This document shows positions 26,001 to 35,463 of a stretch of 64,000 nucleotides of DNA, piece after piece. The stretch is from Mactromeris polynyma (Eukaryota > Mollusca > Bivalvia > Venerida > Mactridae): the NCBI GenBank assembly GCA_032209605.1, contig JASFXZ010000003.1, positions 33,444,762 through 33,508,761 on the forward strand, given 5' to 3'. Position numbers and translations under genes: made by a program. How positions within the stretch are numbered: position 1 is the stretch's first letter; every line of letters begins with the position of its first letter. The notes beneath the pieces were generated by a model. That model ran no database searches, was not told where the DNA came from, and saw only the letters and a program-made list of their open reading frames with translations.

Positions 26001-27401
26001 ACAGTACCAAGCACACCTTTAAAATATCACCAGCACAAAATGTTGTATTTAAATGCTGTGCATGACCTTCAAGTCTTGTTCACTAACTGTCACAATCAAA
26101 TATTTTGAGAAAAAAGGAATGTGAACACTCACTCACCCCACCCATCCTGCTACATTAACTCATGCTTATATGTTTCTGCATATTGTAAGTACATGATTAT
26201 GTAGCCGAACAATGTTTGCTAGCACAATCAATAAATTTATACTAGTTAATGACCTGTCCTCACAAATTACCCAAATTTATTACAAATACACCCAATTCCA
26301 TTTGATAGAACACATGCTCAACCCACTGTTTCATCTTTTTCATCATGCCACTTCTATACTGGAATTACTATACTCATTGAAAAAAACATATTTTGGTGTT
26401 TGTGTGCCTAGTTTACATTCAACATTAAACAAACAGGTAACTAATAGTCAATCACAATTTGCAAGGTGAATTATAAATATTATGGACCCTTGTACAGTAC
26501 CTATGCATTGATCTTGGCAAAATTAACAAATCTGCAACATATTTACATTATGTCAAACCATACTTTGTTGTATTTGAACTTCATTTGGGTGTATTGTGAC
26601 ACAGGTAAAATCAATTTCTTATAACTTATGTTACAAGTGTTTTCATTCAGCACATTCCAAGTCCAGATCATCCTGGCTTCATGCATTCACATTATTTAAC
26701 AGCAGAGTATTTAATTATCAAGCCACTCATGGCCTGTACTGACAAATGTATGCATGCCACTGTCCATATAAAACAAATCTTAAACTTGACATATACACAC
26801 GTGAGAAACCAGCATTTTCCATTTTTACCCCACTGGAACCTCAAATACAAGGCAAAATATTTCACATTTACAACAGCTCTACGAAGAAAATAACGACGTG
26901 ACAGCCTTGAATATTCAGTCAACTTGGCAATTCTTGCAGAAAAATGAGGAAATTATTGATAGATTGGTCAAATCGTGGTTGTTTACATTCAACATTCTTG
27001 AATATGGCGCCACTTGGACCTCAAACTTCAGGGAAATTCAAAACGTCACAGGCGACATTAATTTCGGTGAAATGGAATTGGCAACGCTCACAAAACCCAT
27101 ATTTAACTAAAATAAGATTGAACTTTGGATATGCATCACTCCAAAACTGAAAAAATAACTTTAAAAATCCGATGACTTATAAATAGTAAAATGTGTAAAT
27201 CGTCCTTCCGTCGTGTCCGTCTTCGATTTTTCCAAGGCACTGGTCTCATAAAAATACAAATTACACAGTGAATAAACGGACCAATTCTTAAGGTGGTATA
27301 TTGGACAAGCTAATAAAAGATTGGACTCGCGAATCCATGACTGATTGTTTCAATTGACTTTACTGATTAATCGCTATTCTACCTAGTTCTTGCGCAGGCA
27401 T
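14036..27401 (-). CDS. LIN54: LIN54, CXC-domain DNA-binding subunit of MuvB/DREAM
   Basis: Minus-strand exons: 27401-27383 (proposed start), 25620-24764, 24033-23853, 21945-21842, 21098-20856, 20471-20314, 18869-18795, 18284-18139, 17472-17378, 16577-16381, 14681-14506 and 14061-14036 (TGA). Phases agree throughout, giving 758 residues (human 749). A long Ser/Thr/Pro/Gln-rich region precedes two tesmin/TSO1 CXC motifs: first near 534-572 ([22 protein letters not shown]), second near 608-648 ([32 protein letters not shown]), each split by an intron. The two tyrosines that enter the DNA minor groove in human LIN54 are present (LYCDC, NYCEC). A conserved helical tail ([39 protein letters not shown]) follows. 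LIN54 targets MuvB to CHR elements of cell-cycle promoters in the nucleus. Exon 1 is less certain: weak donor (G|GTAGAA) but correct phase. Confidence 0.95.
14777..15450. repeat. ~150-160-bp imperfect tandem repeat, LIN54 intron
   Basis: At least four diverged copies, each starting near 'ataaatgacagtgtaatggtc' and carrying 'gatgttttagacccattttt', 'gtgaccttgacatttgagct' and 'ctcatcatggtgaacattt'. Copies begin near 14777, 14938, 15089, 15240 and 15373 (partial), and the array ends with 'cggacagacgca'. Similar satellite-like blocks are common in bivalve genomes (from memory), which supports the taxon guess. Confidence 0.85.
16620..17300. repeat. ~155-165-bp imperfect tandem repeat, LIN54 intron
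   Basis: Four diverged copies, each with 'cgaaaggaac(c/t)gag', 'aagtttggtaaacat(t/c)ggataata', 'atgaaggc...ttgtgttcacaa' and 'aagggccataatccagtc'. It fills most of the intron between exons 16577-16381 and 17472-17378. Not coding. Confidence 0.85.
17825..18060. repeat. Dispersed bivalve-type repeat fragment, LIN54 intron
   Basis: The stretch contains 'tcaaagggcaataactcatg', 'ctgaccaaatttggtgacga', 'taaagttattgatcgga' and ends 'gaaggggcgtataaaa'. Its end resembles that of the block at 20005-20222, which suggests one superfamily of interspersed repeats. I see no terminal duplication. Confidence 0.65.
18565..18765. repeat. Possible palindromic element with GGGG(A)TTCCA ends, LIN54 intron
   Basis: It starts 'ggggttccatttcaccctgg' and ends 'cccctagtggaatcccc', so the outer ~10 bases are inverted copies of each other; the inner part repeats 'gaccctgaagtt' and 'gaccctcagggg'. 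A diverged MITE is the likeliest reading, with weak support. Confidence 0.35.
20005..20222. repeat. Dispersed bivalve-type repeat fragment, LIN54 intron
   Basis: Runs from 'tatgcccccctgtgacc' through 'ttgacctttgaccccaaaa', 'tggaccaagtttgaggatga', 'gttattgatcggaaac' and 'cggacggacata' to 'ttcgaaggggggcataaaa'. The start and end are near-inverses (tatgccccc / gggggcata), which fits an insertion unit with short inverted ends. Confidence 0.7.
21235..21726. repeat. ~100-130-bp imperfect tandem repeat, LIN54 intron
   Basis: Three or more diverged units built on 'aaaatgtgacctctagag', 'gatttgaccctgtgacctag', 'tttttgaccacatgtgacc' and 'tttcattaaggcaa', ending with 'gctttaagctcatgtgagct'. It is the typical tandem gacctag(t)tttttgac block of bivalve introns (from memory). 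Not coding. Confidence 0.75.
25621..27382 (-). other. Proposed first intron of LIN54
   Basis: No coding exon is supported here beyond the flanking ones. The acceptor next to exon 25620 is strong on the minus strand (polypyrimidine 'ctttccttttctgttttcag'). A 17-G run lies at 25906-25922. The rest is AT-rich with open frames of 60-108 codons that show no family resemblance. Confidence 0.5.
25906..25922 (+). repeat. G17 homopolymer
   Basis: Seventeen consecutive G on the plus strand (C17 in the LIN54 sense direction). Such a run can form a G-quadruplex on the non-template DNA of the plus strand and is prone to length error in sequencing. Confidence 0.95.
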
Positions 27402-27411
27402 TCTGTGTTTG

Positions 27412-27428
27412 TTCAAAATCACGCGCCC
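27412..27428 (-). promoter_or_regulatory. CDE-N4-CHR-like tandem site upstream of LIN54
   Basis: On the minus strand the order is GGGCGCG (27428-27422), a 4-nt spacer, then TTTGAA (27417-27412), ending 10 nt before the proposed LIN54 ATG at 27401. TTTGAA is the canonical CHR and a GC-rich CDE four bases upstream is the known CDE/CHR arrangement bound by DREAM, where LIN54 contacts the CHR. The match is to motifs only; occupancy is inference. Confidence 0.5.
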
Positions 27429-29174
27429 ACCATTACCATCCCATAATGCTCTTCTACGATTAACTCCGGTCTTAATATTTTTATTCATCAAAATTATCAA
27501 CGTGAAAAAAATTAAATAATCAATTGAAACACTAGTATGTCAAAATATTCTCATTAAATTTGTATAAGATAAATAAAAACTGAAAGTTTATTTTGCAATA
27601 AATATTAGCAAATGGTGAACTCGATTGAAGTTACTGCATAACGAAACTTGATGGTACGGCATACGGTATATTTGGCACAACGAACGCCGGTGCAAAAATT
27701 TGACCGGTACCGAGCATTCCTCTGGTCAAATTAAAAATGTTACCATGAAGAAACACGAAGCTCGTGAATTTTCACATGACGGGTAAAAGATGATGGAAGA
27801 AGAATGCGTATAACAAAATGCAAATGCAATTTACTGTGTTTACTCAGCTAAAATAATTGGAGACCTCACTAAATGCTGCATATAAATTCTTTTCATACCG
27901 CTGTCCTTGCACGTTTGAACATGAGTCGTTATATTTCTATAAAGTATTGCGTTAATAAAACATATAGTCAGCTGCACTAATAATATATATCTCTATGGTC
28001 AAATACCTAGAACATAACTAAATCGTGGAATATAATATGTTTGAGTAAAGTTTGACAACTATTTAATTATAGACAGGTTAAGTTATTCAGGCTTACATTT
28101 CGGTTTGTGTCTTCTTTAATGAGATAATTAATAAATTTATCAGACGAATACTGATGTTATTATAATATTTCGAAAAAAAAAATATTTTAATTTAAAAATT
28201 ATATAATTATGCTGCTATACAGTCATATACCAGCAAATGAACACCCCGTAGTAAGTTTATTTGTGAACAATACATGTCGTGGGCTATTCAGCGGGTGATT
28301 TGTGAGGATATATCCACTCTTAACCCATGTTTATTGCCAATCCCCAAAGATGTTTCCCAATACCTTCTCCACTCCGCATGTTTTGTATACAGATGTTTAC
28401 TTTGGATATATGTACGGGGACGCATAAAATTACTTTTGTAATTGCTTCCTTGTTCATCTATATATACATACGTATATTCGTGTCTCCTTGTCCGAATGGG
28501 GTAGCTGTGACCTTTGTACGTGTTTATGCCTGCTGGACTTCGCCATTCATTTTCGCTGATTCAATTAAAGTTCTATAACACCATTTTTACATGAGCTTAT
28601 GTTTCAATTCATTGTTATAAATCTTACCGACTTTAAATAAATCTTAACTTATCATCTTATGTAATTCAACATTTCATGGGTCACGTTGTTTATATTGGTG
28701 GCAGACAATTGATCCAGTTGTGCTTAGGACTAATCGAATTTCAGTTCGAAGTTTGAAAAGTTAATTTTTGTATTTCAGTAAGGATATTCTCGTGCAAACG
28801 TGGAATAAACTGACAACATTATTAACCGAGGCATAGACATCGATTGGAAACGTCCTAATATGTGTGTTTAGATTTGTTTGAACTTTAGCGAGCGGCGAGA
28901 CTTTCTTCCTAGATCAAATCCACGATAAACATTTGCGACGTCCACCATTGTTGTTGTTGTTGTTTCTTTACCGCCAGTAATGACGAACCCCAGCAGTGTC
29001 TCTCCTGGGTTACTTCTTCACAATATTCTATATATATATATTCCACACTATACACGTAAATCCAACACCATGAATAATTGAAAAGAACTGAACTGAACTG
29101 TCTATTTACGCTTAAAGTACATATGTATGTATTAGCACGGTTACATTCCACTCTTGTTATCAGGTTTTTAATAA
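27429..29174. other. Intergenic region between LIN54 promoter and LINE
   Basis: AT-rich sequence without a recognisable gene. A (TTG)5 tract lies near 28948-28962 and could be an alternative LINE 3' tail (CAA repeats on the minus strand). Short open frames (83-97 codons) show no family resemblance. Confidence 0.5.
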
Positions 29175-29221
29175 AGTTACTGAGATCACGTATTACTAGC
29201 AAGTGACCATACAGGAAGGCT

Positions 29222-32200
29222 CTACTTCATTCGTTTATAAACTCTGTATCTCATAGCGTGCAAATTGTATATCAATCTTCTAGCTTGAAATTCGATTTCT
29301 CTACCACAGGTATCATTATGTAAATAACTTGGTAATATTGCCGAAAAGTCTACTATAAGGTTCACTAGCTCTTCTGCGTTCGAAACACACTTAACATTGT
29401 TCTCTCTTAATGTGTCAAAAATGTTATCTATTATAGGGTCACGCACTATCTGTAGGCTGATACACCTTAGCAAGAAATGGTCAAGCGTTTCGTTCTCGGC
29501 ACCGCATAGTGGGCACAGAGGGCTGACGGCGTTCTGGTTGAACCTGGCTCTATTCACTTGTAGGTTGTATGTGCCGGAAAGCACTCGCAGCCGTGCTGGC
29601 AGTCGGGTGGTCTCCCGTGTAGAATCGCACTGAGCTTGCAGTATAGGGTGTAGTTTCCCTTGTGTGAATGTGCAGTTCATGTATTTCAGGGAAGAATATA
29701 GGGCCGCTTGGCGTTCTATCTTCGCCTTCCAGCTACCATCCACGACCGTTTGTATATTCCGTTTCCAGCGTTGTTTACTCAGCGCGTTGTCTAAGTATGT
29801 CTCGACATCTCCCAGATCGTATTTGGTGAGAAGCGGTTGTATATGTTTCGCCCATGAATTTGATTTCCAGCGCTTAACATTAAACTGTCTACTAAAAATT
29901 TGTCTCTCTAAACTATCTTCACCCTGGTTGCAAATGTTGTTAAAGAATGTTAATATCTTCAGGTCCACTATGGCCTGCACTGGTAACAGCCCAGTCAGGA
30001 TATATACACATGGGTCTGCAGCATTACTGGGGAGTGATAACAATTGTTTGAGAGTCTTTTTGTGAAATGATTCAAGTTTCTCTATAAGTTTAACTCTAGG
30101 TAAAATTATCTCAAGTCCATATGTTAAAATAGGTAAAATATAAACTCTGTATAAGTTTAGCGACGTCGCAGGATCCAAACCGTTCTGCCCGTGCAACCCG
30201 GCTCCCAGAAGACTATATAACGCACGCCTGGCCTTAGAAATATTACGCTCTACGTTGTCTTCAGCGGTTTCCTTGATTGACCCCTTTCTGTTTATTCCTA
30301 AATGCATTGCAGATTCAACGTCAGCAAGGGTGCTACCTCCCAACTGGAACACGTTAGTTTTGACTTTTGTAGATTTGGTTGGCCTAACCGTTATAGACAC
30401 GGTTTTCTTTGGTTGCAACAAATATCGTTCTTCAGTGGCAAAAGTATGTGCCATATTTACTAGCAACTGTGTGTTATCAGGAGATGTACACATAATGCAG
30501 ACATCATCAGCGCAGGCACAGTTGTTATTCAATATCGTTCCAATCCTGGCTCCTAAGCCACAGTCGGTATACTGGTTGAGTAAAGGGTTTACGTAGAGTT
30601 TGTAGAGATCAGTGGAGAGAATACCACCTTGTCGGACCCCTTGCTGTATATTGAAGGGTTGACTTGTAGTGCCGGCCATCTTTACCACACTCGACGCTTG
30701 TTCATGTAGCGACTTGATAAGGGACCAGTGCCCATCGGTGACCCCAGCATGATAAAGTCTTCTTAGAAGATGCGAATGACAGACAACATCGAATGCAGCT
30801 TTCGCGTCGAGCATGATAACGTTAGCGGTTTTTTTCTGGTCTGTACACTCCCTGTAAAATTCTTCAAGAAGATATGCAGCATTCAGTGGGGAGGAACCCG
30901 CAGTGAACCCTCTCTGTGTGCTGTTTTGCATCGATAATATATGGGTCTGTATCCTATTACGAATGACGGTTTCTATAACCTTGCAGATAACTGGTAGAAC
31001 GGTGATGCCTCGATAATTAGACGCATCTGAGGGATGACCCTTATTCTTAAAAACCGGGGAGACAACTCCAAGTTTAAGACAGGCTGGAATATTCTGTTGT
31101 TTAAAAACAGCGTTGATTACTGACAATATATCTTTCTGTAATATGTCACCACCATACAAGATGTGTTCAATGTTCAGCCCGTAAATATCGGGGGACTTGC
31201 CTCTATGTATTGTTTTCAAGGCTGTTTTGACTTCCTCGAAGGTTACCGCTTTTGTGTTGCCTGGTTCGATCATAGATTCCATCACTTTCACCTCTTCTTC
31301 GACCAATTCATGATATTCACTGTCGAACCCATTGTCTACAGATTCTTTAGCTAAATTCTCAAAATGGGTTTTAAACCCCTCAATTACACCTTCTTGGCCC
31401 GAGAAGCAAGATTCACCTACGTATAAGTCATCGATCATAGACCTGCTAGCACCCCGTTGTCGGTTGATCAATTTATAAAATAGTTTTGTATCCCTAGTTC
31501 TAGTTGACATAATTTCGTTCCTTTCAGCAGAGAGTCTCCTTGCTACCGCTATCCTGCAATGTTTTCTAAATTCAACTTTACACTGTTTCTTAATATTATA
31601 TAAATTGTCGTGTTGATCTGTAACTTTTCCAGCTTTCGCCCAATTCTTATATGCTAACCTTAGATTCTTCAATGAATTAGATATGTTACTATTCCAGACT
31701 TTCAATTTAGGTTTTGAAGCCCTCGAGTTCTTTTTCTTCTTAGTAAGAGCAGCGCTAGCGCTGAACATGACCTCTGTAATACGTTGGGCCGCATCCGTAA
31801 CATCCCCAGCGGTCTGCAAGTTACTGAAGTTAAAATTCATGTCGTTTAAATTTGAGATTACTCTATGCATGTATTGTTCCTTGTCGATTTTATCCCAGTT
31901 GACCCGCGACGTAATCGGTGTATTCGGGATCCTACCATTAGACTTATCACATGTAAGGTTACACTTTAACGTTAAAGAAATTGGATAGTGATCGGAAACA
32001 TTCGAAATAATATCCACGATGGTTTTATTCTCTATAATGTTCGCTGTTTTCCCACAGATAAAGAAATAGTCTATCTCCGTTTTACAACTACCGTTCGGAT
32101 GCACGAATGTTGGCCCCACACACTCATAATGAAGTTTAAAGTCTAAAGTAAGTTTCTGTATTTTCATTCCTCTGTGACCATTATCTACCTTATTTAAGTC

Positions 32201-32683
32201 CTCGTTTAAATCAGTCCCTACCACTATAAAATGTGAATTTATGTATTTCAATATGATTTCATTTAGTTCATCAATGCACTCACAGAAGTCATCTTTACTC
32301 GTAACATAGCCTTTACACGGAAAGTATACAGATACGAAAAGTGTCTTTTTCAACCTATTATTCGTTGCACCTAGTTCAACACATTGTATTCTTTCTGAGC
32401 CATCTGGCAATGTCCTAATAAATTTATTCAACTTGTTTTTCCATAAAATAGCAACACCCCCATAACCTCTTGGTAACTGTATTGGAGGCAACGGATTTTT
32501 GAAATCAACACCTTTTCCCGCAAAATTACAACGGGAGCTAATATCACCTAACATACAAATTTGCGCTTCAAACAGCCAATGTTCTTGTAAAAGTATTATA
32601 TCAAAATTCTCCAGAAGTTCATTTATAGCATAAGTGGATGTTTTTACATTTTTGCAATTATACGAGGCCACTCGCAGCAACAC
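29222..32683 (-). CDS. LINE ORF2: APE endonuclease - reverse transcriptase
   Basis: 1153 codons without interruption. An N-terminal exonuclease/endonuclease domain (about 1-240) shows VASYNCKN, the catalytic-Glu motif LLQEHWL, and SDHYPI near its end. The reverse transcriptase (about 500-800) shows NYRGITVLPVICKVIE, GFTAGSSPLNAAYLL, MLDAKAAFDVV, GVRQGGILSTDLY and CADD. CADD replaces the usual [FY]ADD box; I recall the same variant in other marine-invertebrate LINEs, so it need not mean loss of activity. A CPLC...HFLLRC zinc knuckle lies near the C-terminus. The first codon of the listed span is GTG; the frame is open further upstream, across the ORF1 stop, and no in-frame ATG is present at the junction, so ORF2 is probably translated by reinitiation or frameshift. 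Confidence 0.93.
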   Translation of the reverse strand: MLLRVASYNCKNVKTSTYAINELLENFDIILLQEHWLFEAQICMLGDISSRCNFAGKGVDFKNPLPPIQLPRGYGGVAILWKNKLNKFIRTLPDGSERIQCVELGATNNRLKKTLFVSVYFPCKGYVTSKDDFCECIDELNEIILKYINSHFIVVGTDLNEDLNKVDNGHRGMKIQKLTLDFKLHYECVGPTFVHPNGSCKTEIDYFFICGKTANIIENKTIVDIISNVSDHYPISLTLKCNLTCDKSNGRIPNTPITSRVNWDKIDKEQYMHRVISNLNDMNFNFSNLQTAGDVTDAAQRITEVMFSASAALTKKKKNSRASKPKLKVWNSNISNSLKNLRLAYKNWAKAGKVTDQHDNLYNIKKQCKVEFRKHCRIAVARRLSAERNEIMSTRTRDTKLFYKLINRQRGASRSMIDDLYVGESCFSGQEGVIEGFKTHFENLAKESVDNGFDSEYHELVEEEVKVMESMIEPGNTKAVTFEEVKTALKTIHRGKSPDIYGLNIEHILYGGDILQKDILSVINAVFKQQNIPACLKLGVVSPVFKNKGHPSDASNYRGITVLPVICKVIETVIRNRIQTHILSMQNSTQRGFTAGSSPLNAAYLLEEFYRECTDQKKTANVIMLDAKAAFDVVCHSHLLRRLYHAGVTDGHWSLIKSLHEQASSVVKMAGTTSQPFNIQQGVRQGGILSTDLYKLYVNPLLNQYTDCGLGARIGTILNNNCACADDVCIMCTSPDNTQLLVNMAHTFATEERYLLQPKKTVSITVRPTKSTKVKTNVFQLGGSTLADVESAMHLGINRKGSIKETAEDNVERNISKARRALYSLLGAGLHGQNGLDPATSLNLYRVYILPILTYGLEIILPRVKLIEKLESFHKKTLKQLLSLPSNAADPCVYILTGLLPVQAIVDLKILTFFNNICNQGEDSLERQIFSRQFNVKRWKSNSWAKHIQPLLTKYDLGDVETYLDNALSKQRWKRNIQTVVDGSWKAKIERQAALYSSLKYMNCTFTQGKLHPILQAQCDSTRETTRLPARLRVLSGTYNLQVNRARFNQNAVSPLCPLCGAENETLDHFLLRCISLQIVRDPIIDNIFDTLRENNVKCVSNAEELVNLIVDFSAILPSYLHNDTCGREIEFQARRLIYNLHAMRYRVYKRMK

Positions 32684-32697
32684 GTGATCTTCACTGT

Positions 32698-34602
32698 TTA
32701 TAACTGGGGACTGGGAAGGCTGGCACGACGAAAAGGCGGCAGAGGAGGACCGAAGACAGTCGGGTGCTGACTAGGCACGGCTGGTTGTACCAGTACTGGT
32801 GTCGCACCCCGCACAGGACCCTGTCCTGCCACTGTGCCTCCCACGGCCGATGCTTGTGGTATGTGCTGGACCTTAGGCATAGGTGGGGGAACAGTTCGTG
32901 GTGCTGGGCGGTGTACCGGTCCAGGTTGTGTGTGCCTTGGTGTGTTAAGACCCTGTCCACTTCTCCGCTCTGTCTGTGGTGCACGCTGGTGGAAGTATAC
33001 CGCTTGCCCTGTGAGTCTTGTGGCAGTGTCCCTGTCCACCTCTGGAGTCTTCTCCTCAAGCTCACTCTCCTTACTGAGATTATTTTCTAGAATATCTAGC
33101 TGTTTCTTGATCTGGGAGAATACTATCCCACTCACACGATCGTGTATTTCCTTACATTGGTTTGTAAAATAACCTGCAATATTATCATTGCCGGAAAGAT
33201 TAGCGCCCTGATCACTTGACATTTTTGGATTTGACGTATTTTTACTCGACACTTCTAAGTTTTCAAGCCTAGTTGTAAGTGTTTGAATAATGTTTTGCAT
33301 TTCAATGTTCCTATTTTCAACTTTTTTGATATGTGTTTCGAGCCTAACTTTTTCTTTATGACTATCTTCTACTTTCTTCTCTTTCAGTTTTAATTCACCT
33401 TCCCATTTAGAGAGCCTGGACTCCTTCTGCCGCAGTTCAGATAGTTTACCGCAACAATGTTCATTGTGCGAATTGGATTTGAGTGTCTCCTTCACCGACG
33501 TAACTTCGTCATCAATACGATTTTGGTCCTCATTCGCCCTACATGAGAAACAGATTGTTACACTATTTTCTGACAGTATACATTTCTGATGGAAGTTGTT
33601 TGTGCATTTCTCACAATTTTCTAGTTTGTTAGGAGGTATGTACATGTCGCAACTGCCACAAGTCAGGTCCTCGCACGCTTCTACATTAATTTCTTCCCGG
33701 AGCAAATCCTGAGCCGCAGAGTTAGAGTTATTTACCCGTTGAATATCTGGAATGTGTGTAATACATAAAGTGTTCTTTGGTTTCTTTGCCTCCACAGCAG
33801 GCAATATGTCACTTGTAGAGGACCTTTTAGGGGCTTCAATGGAACGTATCCCATTATTTTTGCAAAATTTACATGTATAATTATCATCATTCGTTTTTGT
33901 GTTTAAGCCATTAATTTCGGCCTTAGAAAGTTTCTCACACTTGTAGTGAACCCAGTGTTGCCCGGTAGTACAGAAAGTGCCCCTGGATTTACAGACCCGC
34001 TTGCAGCCGAAGCAAGTATCAAATGTATTGGAGGACTCGGAATGGGAAGAAGAATGGGAAGAAGAAGAAGAAGAGACTGGCATCGAACGCGCACTCTGGA
34101 TGGCGGTAATTTCCTGTTCTAGCAGTTTGTTTATATGACTGATATCAATCTGAGTTTCGCCTTTGGCATGCAGAAAGAATTTCTGTATCTCTAAAAGATC
34201 CTTCTCAATGAATATGTTCTGGCTTTTACCGTTCACGAGACAGCGGCACGTAGTATTATAAAAATTCAGGGTGTAGGTTGAGGAAGAACCATGTGAGACA
34301 CGAACCGTAACCTGGGCAATATTACCCTTCTTGTCTTTGAGATCTGTGAAGTTGGCAACCGCATCCCCATCTGCGTCGTGTAGAATGTGATAATGCCTCA
34401 AGCAGGCCATCTTATATAGCTCGTATGTAGCTGCATCTGCCTCGATGACCAGGCCCCCATCCTTGGACTCGATACTGATATTGGCTACTCTTCTGGCCGC
34501 TGCCAGTTTCTTGGCAAGGAGTTTGTCAAAATTCAGTACATAGTTGGTGATATGGACCTCTGATATGGGTTGGGTTGTGTGTTGCTGAGCTACAGATGCC
34601 AT
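32698..34602 (-). CDS. LINE ORF1: PHD-finger and coiled-coil RNA-binding protein
   Basis: 634 codons from ATG to TAA. The N-terminal ~150 residues form an alpha/beta domain with STYTLNFYNTTCRCLVNG, a segment I recall from other invertebrate LINE ORF1s. Two Cys/His-rich PHD-like fingers follow (CFGCKRVCKS...HWVHYKC...CKFC, then CGSCDMYIPP...CEKC...FHQKC...CFSC). After that comes a long coiled coil (ELRQKESRLSKWEGELKLKE and onward) and a Pro/Gln-rich tail. ORF1 is expected to coat element RNA. It ends 14 nt before the listed start of ORF2 and lies in a different frame. Confidence 0.88.
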   Translation of the reverse strand: MASVAQQHTTQPISEVHITNYVLNFDKLLAKKLAAARRVANISIESKDGGLVIEADAATYELYKMACLRHYHILHDADGDAVANFTDLKDKKGNIAQVTVRVSHGSSSTYTLNFYNTTCRCLVNGKSQNIFIEKDLLEIQKFFLHAKGETQIDISHINKLLEQEITAIQSARSMPVSSSSSSHSSSHSESSNTFDTCFGCKRVCKSRGTFCTTGQHWVHYKCEKLSKAEINGLNTKTNDDNYTCKFCKNNGIRSIEAPKRSSTSDILPAVEAKKPKNTLCITHIPDIQRVNNSNSAAQDLLREEINVEACEDLTCGSCDMYIPPNKLENCEKCTNNFHQKCILSENSVTICFSCRANEDQNRIDDEVTSVKETLKSNSHNEHCCGKLSELRQKESRLSKWEGELKLKEKKVEDSHKEKVRLETHIKKVENRNIEMQNIIQTLTTRLENLEVSSKNTSNPKMSSDQGANLSGNDNIAGYFTNQCKEIHDRVSGIVFSQIKKQLDILENNLSKESELEEKTPEVDRDTATRLTGQAVYFHQRAPQTERRSGQGLNTPRHTQPGPVHRPAPRTVPPPMPKVQHIPQASAVGGTVAGQGPVRGATPVLVQPAVPSQHPTVFGPPLPPFRRASLPSPQL

Positions 34603-34624
34603 ATTACTATCAGGTTTTCAATAA

Positions 34625-35463
34625 CCAAAATTTTTACAATGATATAGGTGGGAATTACACCAGGTACAAAATGTCAATCACTTTTATCAAGGGAAAATAC
34701 CCTCATGAGAACGAAGTCGAGCCTTCCTGTGTGACACAAAGCCCACAGAATTATTAAGCTGTTGTATTCAAGTAAAAATATTTATGTTCATGTCTTCAAG
34801 AACGATATAAACTAAAAATTTCCGTTAAAATTCAAGATGGCGTCGTACGCACCACGAGACAGAGCCGTTAAAAACAATTCATTTTGCAAGTCTTAAAAGG
34901 CACTATAGCTATAAAAGTTCGCACATACTTAAAATATACAATCAATTCTTTAAAAAGTTACCACTTTTACCAATTAAAAACCACCTAAAAAGTCATAAAA
35001 TCATAAAAGTTCAATTAAAATTTTCCTTTCTCCAGAAAACACGTCTTCCACCACCAGCGCCCTCAACCATGTTTTCTGAATCGAAATAAGTTGACATTTT
35101 GATCCCCTTTAATCGTCATATGTACAGATTTCTTCATTCTTGATAAATACATGTTTGAATTACTACATTTATACAATTAAGAATTACACGGATCAATAGG
35201 TGATTACACGGACATTTAAGCGCTTATCAACATAGGCAGCAACAGACGGAAATGAACGGAGATTGCCGACTATCGCCAATCGATAAAGTGGTGGAAATTC
35301 TCGATACCAAGCGCGCACTAAGGAGTGTGGGTAAAAGATTTCTTGTCGTTTCATCGGTATCAGCCTGTCAATCCACGGTTTATCAAGCTGTGAACGAGGT
35401 ACTCCGATTATGAGTTTGTCGTAAGCCGTACCAACTGGATCATTGTCAGCAAACGCTTGAAAA
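34625..35463. other. Region between LINE and COPS4, with unrecognised minus-strand ORFs
   Basis: Two minus-strand open frames look less random than usual: 35480-35193 (95 residues, overlapping the COPS4 start codon antisense) and 35097-35011 (28 residues, MSTYFDSENMVEGAGG...). Neither is recognised. The first is listed separately. The COPS4 promoter must lie here; I see no clear TATA box. Confidence 0.4.

Larger units (their letters stand above)
29175..34607 (-). mobile_element. LINE-type non-LTR retrotransposon, both ORFs intact
   Basis: A two-ORF element on the minus strand: ORF1 34602-32698, ORF2 32683-29222. It has APE-type endonuclease, reverse transcriptase and a C-terminal zinc knuckle, and ORF1 carries PHD-like zinc fingers, which points to the CR1/L2-like group rather than RTE or L1. 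The boundaries proposed here are set by a 17-bp direct repeat (TATCAGGTTTT[T/C]AATAA) at 29158-29174 and 34608-34624, 16 of 17 bases alike, taken as the target-site duplication. If right, the 5' UTR is only 5 nt. An alternative 3' end is the CAA tract near 28948. Confidence 0.9.

Noticed and set aside
29397..33172. Plus-strand open frames (78-133 codons) opposite the LINE
   Set aside because: They are antisense shadows of the intact ORF1 and ORF2.
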